Assembly: GCF_043876835.1 (NCBI RefSeq)
Contig: NZ_JBAWJZ010000012.1
Location: 17,641 to 81,640 of the forward strand
DNA length: 64,000 nucleotides
Source: Yeosuana sp043876835
GTDB lineage: Bacteria > Bacteroidota > Bacteroidia > Flavobacteriales > Flavobacteriaceae
Direction of reading: 5' to 3'
Positions 18,362 to 27,320 of this stretch are shown here, one piece after another; the first letter of the stretch is position 1; every line of letters starts with the position of its first letter. The translations under genes and the position numbers were made by a program. The notes beneath the pieces were generated by a model, which worked only from the letters and a program-made list of their open reading frames with translations, did not search any database and was not told the origin of the DNA.

Positions 18362-18894
18362 ATGAGACCACAAAAAATACTACATAAAGAAATCGTAAAA
18401 GGTTTAGCTAAAGTGTTTCGCTCTAAAGGTCATGAAGCGGCTAGTTTAATAGAACTATCTGAAGTTACTGGACTTAAAAGAACATGTTTATACCATAGTT
18501 TCCCTAATGGAAAACAAGAAATGGCAGAATCTGTTTTAAATCATATAGCTAAATGGGTTCAGGAAAATGTATTCTCTACCTTGAATAATGAAAACCTCTC
18601 ACCAGAAGTAAGACTTAAAAATGGATTACTCCAGATTAGAACGTTATACAATGGTGGTAGAGAAGCCTGCGTTTTTAGAGCATTTTCAATGCAAACAGGG
18701 TGCACTTTTTCGAACAAAATATTAAAAATGGTATTAATGAGTGGATTGATAACTTTACAGAGATAGGGATTTCTTTGCAGTTTTCTCCTAAAGCTGCCAA
18801 AGAAAATACTATTAAAACATTAATAGAAATACAAGGTAGTCTAATCGTATCAAAAGGATTGAATGATGTCAATTTCTTTGAAAAAAACAATTGA
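18362..18894 (+). pseudogene. TetR/AcrR-family repressor, frameshifted
   Basis: From ATG 18362 (MRPQKILHKEIVKGLAKVFR) the frame encodes the TetR HTH (AASLIELSEVTGLKRTCLYHSFPNGKQEM) and part of the ligand domain up to FRAFSMQTG. A shift near 18703 is required to continue with FEQNIKNGINEWIDNF and IEIQGSLIVSKGLND to the stop at 18894. The joined product of about 177 residues is typical for this flavobacterial TetR subgroup. The operator at 18319 survives although the gene is broken. Related regulators often control small hydrolase or reductase genes; a dead hydrolase lies downstream. Confidence 0.75.
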
Positions 18895-19096
18895 AAATAT
18901 AGAATGTAGGTATATAAGCCGAAAATAAGAATTAATACTATCCTCTAACATTCCCAAAAAAAAATGTTAATATGAAATTACCTGAATTCAGCATTCATAC
19001 TAGAACAGCCCCCAGCAGATTTAATTATGTAGAAAGTGGTAAAATAGATTGGTAATTAAAAACCCATAAATCAAAAAAATCAATAACATTTATTGT
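18895..19096 (+). other. short relic region between TetR and hydrolase pseudogenes
   Basis: A 27-codon frame at 18972-19055 (MKLPEFSIHTRTAPSRFNYVE) has a start that resembles another AhpD-like N-terminus (the FxIHTxxTAP pattern) but stops at once. This is suggestive only. Nothing else is recognisable. Confidence 0.3.
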
Positions 19097-20100
19097 ATAA
19101 AACAAATAAAAAAATTAATTCCATTCCGTTTAATCTTATCAATTATATTAACTGGATGTCATGATACGAAAAATATTAACCCCACAAATAGTACTGTAAA
19201 AATGATTAAAACCCAAAACAAAATTAAAACGCATATCACAAAATTTAAAAAAATTAAAGTTAACGGTATCAATATAGCATATCGTGAAGCTGGAAACCCA
19301 GAGAATCCAACAATTGTCTTATTACACGGTTTCCCGGCCTCCTCACACCAATACAGAAAAGTACTTAATCAATTATCGGATAATTTTCACTTAATTGCAC
19401 CAGATTATCCCGTGTTTGGAAATAGCGAATTTCCGCTACCTGAACAGTACAATTATACATTTGATAATATCGCAAAAAACCATAGATTCTTTCTTAGAAT
19501 TAAAAGGGATAAATTCATATGCGCTAATGATAACAAGACTACGGTGCGCCGATTGGCTTTAGAATTGCTACATCACATCCAGAGCGGATTACAGCCATTA
19601 TCAATCAAAACGGTAATGCATATGAGGAAGGTTTAGGTGATGCTTGGAAAGGGATAAAAGCGCTTTGGAAAAATAGAAATGAAGACACTGAAAAGGCTCT
19701 ATTACCGGCATTTTCATTAGAAGGACTTAAATGGCAATATACCCACGGATCCAGAAACATAGAAACTATTAATCCTGATTCTTGGAATCTTGATTATTTG
19801 AGATTATCAAGACCAAATGCTCGTAAAGTAAACCTTGATCTATTCTATGACTATCAAAATAATGTGAAACTTTATCCTAAATGGCAAGAATATTTAAGGG
19901 AAAATCAACCTCCCTATTAATTGTTTGGGGTAAAAATGACGAATTTTTTCCAGAGAATGGTGCTCAAGCATTCAAAAGAGATGTTAAAAACTATAGATTT
20001 TAATATTTATGACACTGGTCATTTTGCTTTGGAAGAAGATGGAGATTTAATCATACAAAAAATTAAATTGTTTATGCAAAAAATAAAGAAATATCGGTAA
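19097..20100 (+). pseudogene. alpha/beta-hydrolase (epoxide-hydrolase-like) lipoprotein gene, multiply broken
   Basis: An uninterrupted frame before the first ATG (19202) encodes a lipoprotein signal (IKKLIPFRLILSIILTGCHD). The original start was probably the ATA at 19097, mutated from ATG. Then follow VNGINIAYREAG, VLLHGFPASSHQYRK (HGFP oxyanion loop) and LIAPDYPVFGNS. Frame changes near 19490 and 19570 lead to HPERITAIINQNGNAYEEGL, LPAFSLEGLKWQYTHG and, after a further shift near 19920, DTGHFALEE (catalytic His). The nucleophile elbow (normally MxxDYG) is destroyed. About 330 codons in total. Confidence 0.75.
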
Positions 20101-20252
20101 CAAACTACAAACTCATGCATTAAAAAGAATCCATTACAGTTTAGAAATTTCTATTGTATTAAAAACCATGTTTTGAAATCTTCTTGTATTCGTGTTTGTA
20201 AGGATGCTAATTAAGTGTCGACAGAATCTATGACTTACAAATATTAGTAAAT
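20101..20252. other. intergenic upstream of the second DM13 gene
   Basis: No coding relic seen. It should contain the promoter of the DM13/barrel operon starting at 20253. Confidence 0.35.
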
Positions 20253-20957
20253 ATGAAACTTCCAAAACTCGTGACTTTTTTGTTTTTTTTAGGATTAAAT
20301 TCTTGCATCCAAGACGATATTATAGCAGATTTTGTTCCAGAGGAAGTTAGGATTATTAGTAACGTGAATACTTTAACAGTAGGAGATGTTCTAAAATTGG
20401 AAGCCTCATACTTTAATAAAGTTGGACAAAAAGAAAACAAAACAATCGTTTGGGAAAGTTCTAATTTAAAAGTATTATCAATAGATGAAGCAAATACTAT
20501 TAGCGCCGAATCTGAAGGAGATGCCACAATTTCAGCAAAAACAACTGGAGATTCTGGAGAGTTAACAGACAGCAAATTTATAATGGTTGTTAAAAAAGGA
20601 GATGTTGTAATGCCATCGGAAAGCATTAAAAAAGGAACCTTCACACCTACGTCCTCATATGAATCAGCAGGTGATTTTGAAATTAAAAAAAATTCAACTG
20701 GTATACAAATAGAACTTTCTAGTAACTATATAGGAGATGATAGTTTACCAGGCTTTGCTTTGTTTTTAACTAACAATCCAAATTCTTTAGTCAACGCATT
20801 ACAAATTGACGCATATGATGACTCCGATGGAGTACATTACAAAGGAGCTTTTATATATAATATAGAAGGAGTTGGATTAAATGATTATAAATATTTAGTA
20901 CAATGGTGTAGACCATTTTCTATACTTGTAGGACAAGCGTTAATCATGGATAAGTAA
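20253..20957 (+). CDS. lipoprotein with Ig-like (BIG2) and DM13 domains
   Basis: The 234-residue lipoprotein starts MKLPKLVTFLFFLGLNSC (lipobox LNSC). Residues about 30-110 form a bacterial Ig-like domain (ISNVNTLTVGDVLKLEASYF, WESSNLKVLSIDEANTISAES, GDATISAKT). Residues about 125-234 fit DM13: KKGTFTPTSSYESAGDFEIKK, YLVQWCRPFSILVGQALI with the family's conserved W-C. The last part corresponds to HVILWCDTANIPFGNAEL in the copy at 2873-3343, which lacks the Ig domain. Five bases separate it from the barrel gene, so they are co-translated. DM13 is predicted to be redox-active; the role is unproven. Confidence 0.78.
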   Translation: MKLPKLVTFLFFLGLNSCIQDDIIADFVPEEVRIISNVNTLTVGDVLKLEASYFNKVGQKENKTIVWESSNLKVLSIDEANTISAESEGDATISAKTTGDSGELTDSKFIMVVKKGDVVMPSESIKKGTFTPTSSYESAGDFEIKKNSTGIQIELSSNYIGDDSLPGFALFLTNNPNSLVNALQIDAYDDSDGVHYKGAFIYNIEGVGLNDYKYLVQWCRPFSILVGQALIMDK

Positions 20958-20962
20958 ATTTT

Positions 20963-21823
20963 ATGAAATATTTAAAACTAATTTTAGCCATTTGTATTTT
21001 GTTAACTTTTCAACATAGCTATTCTCAATGGAACAAAGGAAAAGGAAATGGATACTATAAATTATCTGCTTGGTCTTTAGTAGCGGACCAACATTACACC
21101 AATTCTGGTAAAATAGATTCCAATGCGACTAGAGGTAATTTTACGTTGAGTTTCTATGGTGAATATGGGGTTACAAATAAGTTAGATATAATTGCCTATA
21201 TTCCTTTTATAACTAGAATTTATCAAAACACTCAAGTCTCGGGAACTAACGGAAGTGTGATTCAAGCAGGAGAAGCTGTAAATTCGACTGGAGATATAGA
21301 TGTAGGGTTAAGATATGTTATGTTCAAAAAGAATCATATAGCCTTGTCTGCCTCTTTAAAATTAGGATTGCCTACCGGAAAAGAGAAAGGAGGGAGCGAT
21401 GGTAGTTACCAAACAGGTGATGGAGAATTTAATCAGCTATTAACAATAGATGTCGGATCGGCGTTTCAATTGTTCTACAAACCTGCATATGCAAAAGCAT
21501 TTATAGGTTTTAATAATAGGACTCAAGGCTTTTCTGATGAATTTCATTACGGAATTGAATCGGGGATTAAGGTATACAACAAGTTTTGGATGTTGGCTAG
21601 GATAAAAAGTATTGAATCACTCAAAAATGGAAGTAGTTCAACTCAAATTTCTCAAGGAAGTATATTTGCCAATAATATAGAATACTTTAGTATTGGCGCA
21701 GAAATTGCTTATTATATCGATTCTAAACTAGGAATTTCCCTAAATTACACAGAGGCCATTTCTGGTAGAATTATATATGCAAAGCCTTCTATTAGTGCTG
21801 GGGTATTTTTGGATGTTCGGTAA
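20963..21823 (+). CDS. outer-membrane beta-barrel protein, paralogue of 1899-2756
   Basis: The 286-residue product has the signal peptide MKYLKLILAICILLTFQHSYSQ and a barrel-like strand pattern. Shared with the 1899-2756 product are SFYGEYGVTNKLDIIAYIPF, VGLRYVMFKKNHIALSASLK, TGDGEFN and GFNNRTQGFSDEFHYGIESG (the other has GINFRTNSFSNQFHAGAEVG). Overall layout and length are also alike. It starts five bases after the DM13 lipoprotein. The pair therefore looks like a functional unit present twice in 20 kb, in opposite orientations. Substrate unknown. Confidence 0.78.
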   Translation: MKYLKLILAICILLTFQHSYSQWNKGKGNGYYKLSAWSLVADQHYTNSGKIDSNATRGNFTLSFYGEYGVTNKLDIIAYIPFITRIYQNTQVSGTNGSVIQAGEAVNSTGDIDVGLRYVMFKKNHIALSASLKLGLPTGKEKGGSDGSYQTGDGEFNQLLTIDVGSAFQLFYKPAYAKAFIGFNNRTQGFSDEFHYGIESGIKVYNKFWMLARIKSIESLKNGSSSTQISQGSIFANNIEYFSIGAEIAYYIDSKLGISLNYTEAISGRIIYAKPSISAGVFLDVR

Positions 21824-22196
21824 CATAAACTAGAAGGAATATGGAAGAATAACCCTATTTTATTTTACATAATGACGAAAAATTTCAATGGGAAATTATT
21901 CGTAATAAATATGAGATAAAACTCCTGACTATGAATTAATAACCTTAATTTTTGGATTATTATTAATTTTAATAATAAATGCAAATTGCCACAATCTTTT
22001 GTTTACTGCAATTTCCTTTTTTTCTTCTTGATGAATCCTTTAGCAGATATGTCAATCGAAATATGTTTCAATACTTTCAGATTCAACTCATTATCTCCTA
22101 AACAAATTTCTTTATAACCAACTGAAGGAAGATTTTAAAATAATTAAGTGAAATTGAATACATTTTTTTAGAATTAGAAGTAAAATTTAAAAAAAA
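21824..22196. other. intergenic; possible minus-strand relic
   Basis: On the minus strand about 22125-22000 reads LPSVGYKEICLGDNELNLKV followed by LKHISIDISAKGF. This may be the end of a lost gene, but the family is not recognisable. The remainder is AT-rich spacer between two convergent units. Confidence 0.3.
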
Positions 22197-22682
22197 TTAT
22201 TTTAATGTACTTCTATTTAATCTATATTTAAAGAATCTTACATTACCCACGCTTAATTCACTATCCTCTTTGAATCCTAAAGAGAATACACCTTTAATTC
22301 TTGTTCTTGTCGGAGGAAGAAGTATCGTTATTGATTCCAAATCCATATCCTCAAAAGCTATATTCATAATTTTTTTGAATAAGGTTTTCCCTAAGCCCCA
22401 ATAATTTGGGTGCAAAACCAATGCTAAATCTGCTTCTCCATTCTCAGGTTGCAATCCGCCCCACCCCGCAAATTTTCCGTTAACCAAAAACGCCCATGGC
22501 CCAAATCCATGATTTTTCCAAAGTAATTCTTTATTATAAATAAACTCATCACAATCACATTCACTGAATTCTCCTATCAATAAAGGCAACTGTCTTCTTA
22601 CTAATTGATTGTTCATCAATCCAATAATTTCAGACTTTGCAATATTACTTAATCTTTTGAATTGAATATTCATTTTATACAC
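22197..22682 (-). CDS. GNAT-family N-acetyltransferase
   Basis: The 161-residue protein has the GNAT core: WAFLVNGKFAGWGGLQPENGEADLALVLHPNYWGLG (strands 2-4 with an acetyl-CoA loop of the Q/R-x-x-G-x-G/A type degraded to YWGLGKTL), then FEDMDLESITILLP and RIKGVFSLGFKEDSE. Length is usual. The substrate cannot be predicted. MYKMNI offers two starts three codons apart (22682 or 22673). It is the last gene of a loose minus-strand group with the membrane protein at 22705. Confidence 0.72.
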   Translation of the reverse strand: MYKMNIQFKRLSNIAKSEIIGLMNNQLVRRQLPLLIGEFSECDCDEFIYNKELLWKNHGFGPWAFLVNGKFAGWGGLQPENGEADLALVLHPNYWGLGKTLFKKIMNIAFEDMDLESITILLPPTRTRIKGVFSLGFKEDSELSVGNVRFFKYRLNRSTLK

Positions 22683-22704
22683 TTCATTAATTCATGATAT
22701 TCTT

Positions 22705-23103
22705 TTAAATTTTCTTGAATATTTTCTTTGGATGAAGAATCATTAAATAACCAAAAGCTAATGTCAATATGCCGTAAATTACCGCTGTAGCAAATAACAG
22801 TTGAAAATGATTGCTTGTGATTGGTAAAATTTTAAATAATGCAAAAAAAGACACAAGAAAATGTATTAAATTACCTATTGTCAATGGCTTACCATATATC
22901 CCTCCAATTATTGTGTTCCTTGACATCCAATTTAATGTAGCAAAACCTAAATAAAGTGATCCAACAATTTGCGAAAAAAGAATTATTAATATATCTGTTT
23001 CAAAGTCTAGAACCTTGGATATTTCTTGTAAAAAAAATGTAAGCCCAATTCCAACTACACCTAAAAATATGGAGCTAGATACCATTATTAATTTTGTATT
23101 CAT
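22705..23103 (-). CDS. four-helix membrane protein of unknown function
   Basis: The 132-residue product has four clear membrane helices: about 7-26, 38-60, 72-96 and 102-122. It ends in a basic tail (HPKKIFKKI). I know such small proteins from flavobacterial genomes but have no function to assign. Gap to the downstream GNAT gene is 22 bp. Confidence 0.6.
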   Translation of the reverse strand: MNTKLIMVSSSIFLGVVGIGLTFFLQEISKVLDFETDILIILFSQIVGSLYLGFATLNWMSRNTIIGGIYGKPLTIGNLIHFLVSFFALFKILPITSNHFQLLFATAVIYGILTLAFGYLMILHPKKIFKKI

Positions 23104-23193
23104 AATACTTATATGTTATTTTTATGTTTGTATCGATTATCTTGGTTTAATTAACATTTATTTTAATTGTTCGGCTCCAGATTAGGCTTGTCT

Positions 23194-23775
23194 TTAGGTC
23201 TTTTTAAAATTCAAAACTTTAATTAACCTTTTCAACTCAGGCAGAACGTCAGACTCAAACCATGGGTTTTTAGTCATCCAAATATTATTTCTGGGTGATG
23301 GATGAGGTAAAACAAAATATTTGGGTAAATAATCTCTAAAATTTAAAACTGTATCTGTTAGTGTTTTTTGTTTTTTATCATTTAAATAATAATCCTGAGC
23401 GTATTTCCCAATTAATAAAATAAGTTCTGCTTGTTCTATTTTATATAATACTTTTTGATGCCACAAAGGGGCACACTCTTTACGCGGTGGCAAATCACCC
23501 GATTTCCCTTTACCAGGATAACAAAACCCCATTGGCAAAATAGAAATTTTTGTTGAATTGTAAAACATATCAGAATCAATTCCCATCCACTGTCTTAAAT
23601 TTTCTCCGCTTTTGTCATTCCATGGAATTCCAGTTTCATGAACAATTTTACCAGGAGCTTGTCCAATAATTACCACTTTGCTTTTAGGGTATGCACTTAA
23701 TATTGGCCTAGGCCCTAAAGGCAAATGAGCAGCACATTCGTTGCAATTCTGTATATTATTTAATAATTGTTTCAC
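23194..23775 (-). CDS. uracil-DNA-glycosylase-superfamily protein
   Basis: The 193-residue protein carries the motifs of the short UDG group: CNECAAHLPLGPRPIL (Cys pair near the start), VVIIGQAPGKIVHETGIPWNDKSG (motif 1 GQAPG), a long central insert GFCYPGKGKSGDLPPRKECAP and FVLPHPSPRNNIW (motif 2 HPSPRN). Family 4/5-type enzymes bind a 4Fe-4S cluster with four Cys; here only C15, C18 and one or two central Cys are visible, so a cluster is uncertain. It probably removes uracil from DNA or is a DUF-like relative. It follows the strong terminator at 23800-23834 and has its own transcription unit. Confidence 0.78.
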   Translation of the reverse strand: MKQLLNNIQNCNECAAHLPLGPRPILSAYPKSKVVIIGQAPGKIVHETGIPWNDKSGENLRQWMGIDSDMFYNSTKISILPMGFCYPGKGKSGDLPPRKECAPLWHQKVLYKIEQAELILLIGKYAQDYYLNDKKQKTLTDTVLNFRDYLPKYFVLPHPSPRNNIWMTKNPWFESDVLPELKRLIKVLNFKKT

Positions 23776-23799
23776 CGGACTTATAGTACTAAATTAAAA

Positions 23800-23834
23800 C
23801 ACCTTACTTATTATATACCACAATAAGTAAGGTG
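23800..23834 (-). terminator. intrinsic terminator of the AhpD-like operon
   Basis: A perfect 13-bp inverted repeat (CACCTTACTTATT at 23800-23812 with its complement at 23822-23834, 9-nt loop) lies just 3' of the AhpD-like gene. On the minus strand it is followed by GTTTTAATTTAG. It should end the minus-strand operon 25690 to 23848. Confidence 0.75.
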
Positions 23835-23847
23835 CATGCAATTGCTA

Positions 23848-24384
23848 TTAAATCAATTCTACTTCTGGAAAATCTATTGGAACCTTGACAATTTCGTTTA
23901 GATAATTTGTAAACGTAATATCAGTAATAACTAAGATTAGATCTACCAAAGCTTTTTCAGTATAGCCTATATCAAAAAATGCTTCTATTAATTCTTTAGT
24001 GGCTCTACCTCTATTTGTTGTAATGTTGGCCGCTAATTTCGTAAGTATATTAAGTTTGTCGTCACTGCTTGTTAATTGTCTAAATGACAAAGCATCTTCA
24101 TCAGTAAACCCATTCATTTTTGCAATGGCTGTATGAGCAGACAAGCAATAATGGCATCCATTAACTTGTGATACAGCTAATTTAATGGCTTCTAATTCTT
24201 TATTGGTAAAACTACCCTTTCCTGCTTTATTAGTCATATTAATATGTAATGCCAAACTTTCGGAAGAATAACCTGTCACTGCATATACATTTGGAAGCAT
24301 CCCAATTTGTTTTTTAATAGATTCAAAAATTTGTTTTGAATCATTATCTACTTGATCTATTGTTGGAACTGTTATCATTTTCAT
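23848..24384 (-). CDS. AhpD-like carboxymuconolactone-decarboxylase-family protein
   Basis: The 178-residue protein contains NKELEAIKLAVSQVNGCHYCLSAHTAIAKMNGFTDED, with the active CxxC (CHYC) and the following His at the AhpD-type peroxidase site. Starts like MKMITVPTIDQVDNDSKQIF are characteristic of the flavobacterial group. Such proteins use the Cys pair for peroxide or thiol-disulfide chemistry. It is the last gene of the SnoaL/SPW/YHS unit, with a strong terminator behind it and a large hairpin (24403-24454) in front. The gene may be co-regulated by the AraC protein encoded at 25786. Confidence 0.85.
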   Translation of the reverse strand: MKMITVPTIDQVDNDSKQIFESIKKQIGMLPNVYAVTGYSSESLALHINMTNKAGKGSFTNKELEAIKLAVSQVNGCHYCLSAHTAIAKMNGFTDEDALSFRQLTSSDDKLNILTKLAANITTNRGRATKELIEAFFDIGYTEKALVDLILVITDITFTNYLNEIVKVPIDFPEVELI

Positions 24385-24402
24385 TTTTTTATTTCAAAAT
24401 TT

Positions 24403-24454
24403 AAACATCTGTAAACCCACCACAATAATTTAGGTTTAAGGTTAACAGATGTTT
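24403..24454 (-). promoter_or_regulatory. intergenic inverted repeat in the YHS-AhpD spacer
   Basis: AAACATCTGTAAACC (24403-24417) and GGTTAACAGATGTTT (24440-24454) pair at 14 of 15 positions around a 22-nt loop. On the minus strand it follows the YHS stop and precedes the AhpD-like start by about 20 bp. An attenuator or mRNA-end element is likely; an operator is also possible. Confidence 0.55.
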
Positions 24455-24468
24455 ATTGTTTTTTTAAA

Positions 24469-24942
24469 TTAATTATAGGTTTTGCTTAATTTTTCCCAGT
24501 TATTGTTTGCAACTGAAAGCAATTTATTGTGGTTGTTCTCTGCTAGCCATAATTGCTGTGCATCTAACTCTAAATTGTACAAGTACAAGAAGTATTTACC
24601 ATCTTTAACAATAAACTTGTTTGGATCTGGTCTAAATTTAGCCCCAGCATAAATGCCAAAAGCACAGAATCCACCAAATTGAGGTAAATATTTACTTGGG
24701 TTTTTATCAAATGATGCTTTTTGTTCAGCAGACGTAAAATAATATACCACCTTCTTATGTTCTGATTTGTATTGTTTTAAACCTCTTTGGGCAATACCTA
24801 AATCTAGATACGAAACTGGACTATAACCTTGTAAAGCAATATTGCTATTATCGATGTTGTTTGCCTTGTTGTCTTGCGCAAAAGTTGCTGTAGCAACCAA
24901 AATTGCCAATATTAAAACTGATGATTTTATTAATTTTTTCAT
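24469..24942 (-). CDS. secreted YHS-domain protein
   Basis: The 157-residue product has a signal peptide (MKKLIKSSVLILAILVATATFA). A YHS-type domain follows: NIALQGYSPVSYLDLGIAQRGLKQYKSEHKKVVYYFTSAEQKASFDKNPSKYLPQFGGFCAFGIYAG. The F-GGFCAFG segment has the Cys often seen in this metal-binding-like family. Usual length for the periplasmic YHS group. It sits in the SnoaL/SPW/AhpD operon, so a role in periplasmic redox or metal stress is plausible but inferred. Confidence 0.8.
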   Translation of the reverse strand: MKKLIKSSVLILAILVATATFAQDNKANNIDNSNIALQGYSPVSYLDLGIAQRGLKQYKSEHKKVVYYFTSAEQKASFDKNPSKYLPQFGGFCAFGIYAGAKFRPDPNKFIVKDGKYFLYLYNLELDAQQLWLAENNHNKLLSVANNNWEKLSKTYN

Positions 24943-24981
24943 TTTTTTTAAACTTTAATTGTTTTACTTGTTTTTACTTTT

Positions 24982-25335
24982 TTAATAATCGTTTTCGCTT
25001 AATGATACTACTGTAAAAACAACAGCAGCATTAAACAGGTAGTAGTTGGCTTCTATTCCACTAAACCTTAAGGCGAATGGAATAATCATAAAAGCTATAG
25101 CAACTACTAAATCTATAGCTAAATGTCCTTGAAAAGGAATTGTTCTGAATGCTCCCAATTTATAATCTGTTAAAAGACTTACTACTAAAACTGCAATTCC
25201 TGTAATGATGGAAATCCAAAGTGATGCTGGATTTGTGTTACCTAAGCCTAAAAGAAAAGGAACAGTAATAAGTCCTAAACCAGCTGAATAATCGGCTACA
25301 CCGTGAAGTGTTGGTGATATAAATCGAAACTTCAT
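24982..25335 (-). CDS. SPW-repeat-like small membrane protein
   Basis: This 117-residue protein has about four membrane helices. Its opening, MKFRFISPTLHGVADYSAGLGLITVPFLLGLG, is typical of SPW-like inner-membrane proteins, followed by DYKLGAFRTIPFQGHLAIDLVVAIAFMIIPFAL. No enzymatic motif. Only one base separates it from the preceding SnoaL-like gene, and 39 bp from the YHS gene, so it belongs to one operon. Confidence 0.72.
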   Translation of the reverse strand: MKFRFISPTLHGVADYSAGLGLITVPFLLGLGNTNPASLWISIITGIAVLVVSLLTDYKLGAFRTIPFQGHLAIDLVVAIAFMIIPFALRFSGIEANYYLFNAAVVFTVVSLSENDY

Positions 25336-25336
25336 T

Positions 25337-25690
25337 TTAATTAGCTTTAAAATATTCTTCTCGAATTACTTTGCCTTCATCATTCCAAACACGAAGAATA
25401 ATTTCATGCCAGTAGATTTTAGTTTCATCCCTCATGTCAAAATCGAATGTGAATTCTGATGCTGAAACATTACCGTCAAAAAGCGTATGATATTTAGTAA
25501 TACCATTTACTTTAGCTATTGCTCCTGCGAACCCTTCCATTTTTTCTACCATTTGTGCTTTATTGGACGTTTGTACATTGTTATAATCCGACGTCTTAGC
25601 ATCCTCTGCGAAAAATTGTTTTACAGCATCCACAATCGCCCCTTGTGCAACGATACTGTCCATTTCTTCTGTTAATGATTTAATATTCAT
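25337..25690 (-). CDS. SnoaL-like/NTF2-fold small protein
   Basis: The 117-residue protein has an NTF2-like layout: EEMDSIVAQGAIVDAVKQFFAEDAKTSDYNNVQTSNKAQMVEKMEGFAGAIAKVNGITKYHTLFDGNVSASEFTFDF, then the strands KIYWHEIILRVWNDEGKVIREEYF. Cytosolic. First gene of the 25690-23848 unit, immediately downstream of and facing the same way as the AraC regulator gene. Its relative at 16654-17007 shares length and fold and neighbours a fragment of a similar AraC gene. Confidence 0.75.
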   Translation of the reverse strand: MNIKSLTEEMDSIVAQGAIVDAVKQFFAEDAKTSDYNNVQTSNKAQMVEKMEGFAGAIAKVNGITKYHTLFDGNVSASEFTFDFDMRDETKIYWHEIILRVWNDEGKVIREEYFKAN

Positions 25691-25785
25691 AATTAATAAT
25701 TTTAATGTTAAACAAATTTTATTTTGTAATTACACTGCAAATATCAGAATGAAAACTAAATCGGTGTTTGCAAAAAAAAAACAAA

Positions 25786-26835
25786 TTATTGTACTTTTTG
25801 ATGTCTGAATTGAGAAGGAGTTGATCCAGTTTGGTGACTAAAGAAGTTTGAGAAATGACTCACTTCTTCAAATCCTAGCTGAAATGAAATATCTTGAACA
25901 CCATATCCTTGATCTAATAAACTTTTTGAAGAAGTTATTAATTCGTGTCTTATTAGTTTACCAAGAGAAATGTGCATGTCATCCTTGACTTTTTTAGACA
26001 AAGTTTTTACAGATAAATTCATTTTTTGGGCATAAAAACCCAATTGATGTTCTTGTCTATGATGCATTCGAACCAGTTCAATAACATCTTGAATAAAAGA
26101 ATTGTTGCCTTCAAAATCAAAGTTTAATCGAAATTTATTAGGACTCTGCCCCACTTGGTATGTAAATACACGATTAAAATATGCAGGGTCTTTAAAACCT
26201 AATTTAAAAGACACCTCTTTAATACTTTTATCTGTAAAGGCTATTTGCTTTTTACTTTCTAAAATCCTTTTACTTTCTATTAATTTCTTTAATGAAAAAC
26301 CAATCTTGTTCTTTAATAAATGTTGAACATTATATCCGTTTTTATCAATTAAGTTAACCAAATCTTTGCTTAATAAATTGTTGGCATATTCTTGATCAAT
26401 AATATCTTTAGTATCAAAAATGATTTGGTACTCTTCTTTATTAGCTTGAAATGGATTTTGCCAGTACCATTGTTTTGCAGAGACATCAACGATGTTGTAG
26501 TTACCATTTTCAAAAACAGTATTTTCTAGATATTGTTGACACTCTGAACACTCCTTAAAATTGATATATCCTAAAGCTATTAAATGTTTGAATAGTACAC
26601 GGACATCTTTAGACTTAAACAAAATTTCATCGGGAAATTCTATTAATCGAACTTGGAAATCATCAGACAAAAATTTAATATACTGTCCTTTAGAAAGATA
26701 AATAGCTTTATCTTCCCAATCCATATAATTTTTAAAATCTACTTCTATACTGCCTGTACCTGAAAGAATATGAACCAACGTATATTTATTTATGAAGTAA
26801 ACCTTATTAATTTCGGCGTCAAGTTTATTAACCAT
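25786..26835 (-). CDS. AraC-family regulator with two HTH domains
   Basis: The 349-residue protein has an N-terminal cupin-like sensing region (YTLVHILSGTGSIEVDFKNYMDW), a middle linker (WYWQNPFQANKEEY) and two complete AraC HTH modules. The first ends SIKEVSFKLGFKDPAYFNRVFTYQVGQSPNKFR; the second ends GVQDISFQLGFEEVSHFSNFFSHQTGSTPSQFR. Tandem modules are unusual; normal members have one. It likely activates the SnoaL/SPW/YHS/AhpD operon 96 bp downstream. A paralogous fragment of the linker lies at 15915-16052. Confidence 0.85.
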   Translation of the reverse strand: MVNKLDAEINKVYFINKYTLVHILSGTGSIEVDFKNYMDWEDKAIYLSKGQYIKFLSDDFQVRLIEFPDEILFKSKDVRVLFKHLIALGYINFKECSECQQYLENTVFENGNYNIVDVSAKQWYWQNPFQANKEEYQIIFDTKDIIDQEYANNLLSKDLVNLIDKNGYNVQHLLKNKIGFSLKKLIESKRILESKKQIAFTDKSIKEVSFKLGFKDPAYFNRVFTYQVGQSPNKFRLNFDFEGNNSFIQDVIELVRMHHRQEHQLGFYAQKMNLSVKTLSKKVKDDMHISLGKLIRHELITSSKSLLDQGYGVQDISFQLGFEEVSHFSNFFSHQTGSTPSQFRHQKVQ

Positions 26836-27044
26836 ATTAAACCAATTAGTTTAATAAAAGTCGTACCTAGTATTGAAAACTGACAAAATTAAACAGTCTT
26901 GTCGTTGATATGCCTGTCAATAAATTAAATTAATTAATGTATCATATTTTGTGGTTTTGTGGCATCTGTTGAAGTTATAATAGACAATTTTATATTTTAC
27001 ATTCAAAAATCATATTAAAAATCATTCACTCTCAAAGTCACTAA
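26836..27044. other. upstream region of the AraC gene
   Basis: AT-rich spacer with the AraC gene's promoter expected near its left end. No coding sequence seen. Confidence 0.35.
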
Positions 27045-27320
27045 TTATACAAGCAAGGAATCTACTTTAAATTCAGGTTTGATTAAACTACAAAAAGATG
27101 TAGAAATTTCACCAATCTGGGTTGTTAAGTTAGACCATACCACTATTAAAAGATGGCCCTTCAAGTTTATTCCATTGCTTGAAAAATCAATTAAAAAATG
27201 AAATAAAATCGTTGGGAAAAGATGAAGAATGGATGAGACCCACCTAAAGGTTAATGGTCGGTGGAGATATTTATACAGAGTGGTCCATAACGCTTGTATG
27301 ATTAAAAGAACCAAATAAAA
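27045..27320 (+). pseudogene. ancient IS6-family transposase fragment
   Basis: Stitched plus-strand frames give VKLDHTTIKRWPFKFIPLLEKSIKK, and at about 27229 MDETHLKVNGRWRYLYRVV. These match the IS6 transposase core: the HTH-like VDHTTIxRW segment and the first catalytic Asp in DETYIKVxGRWRYLYRAVD. It is in the opposite orientation to the two other IS6 relics and more diverged from them. No inverted repeats were found. Confidence 0.6.

Noticed and set aside
20228..20644. Minus-strand frame of 138 codons
   Set aside because: Antisense shadow of the Ig-like/DM13 lipoprotein; low-complexity Ser/Leu-rich translation.
27045..27314. Minus-strand 89-codon gene
   Set aside because: The plus strand of the same DNA carries recognisable IS6 transposase fragments; the minus frame has no family resemblance.
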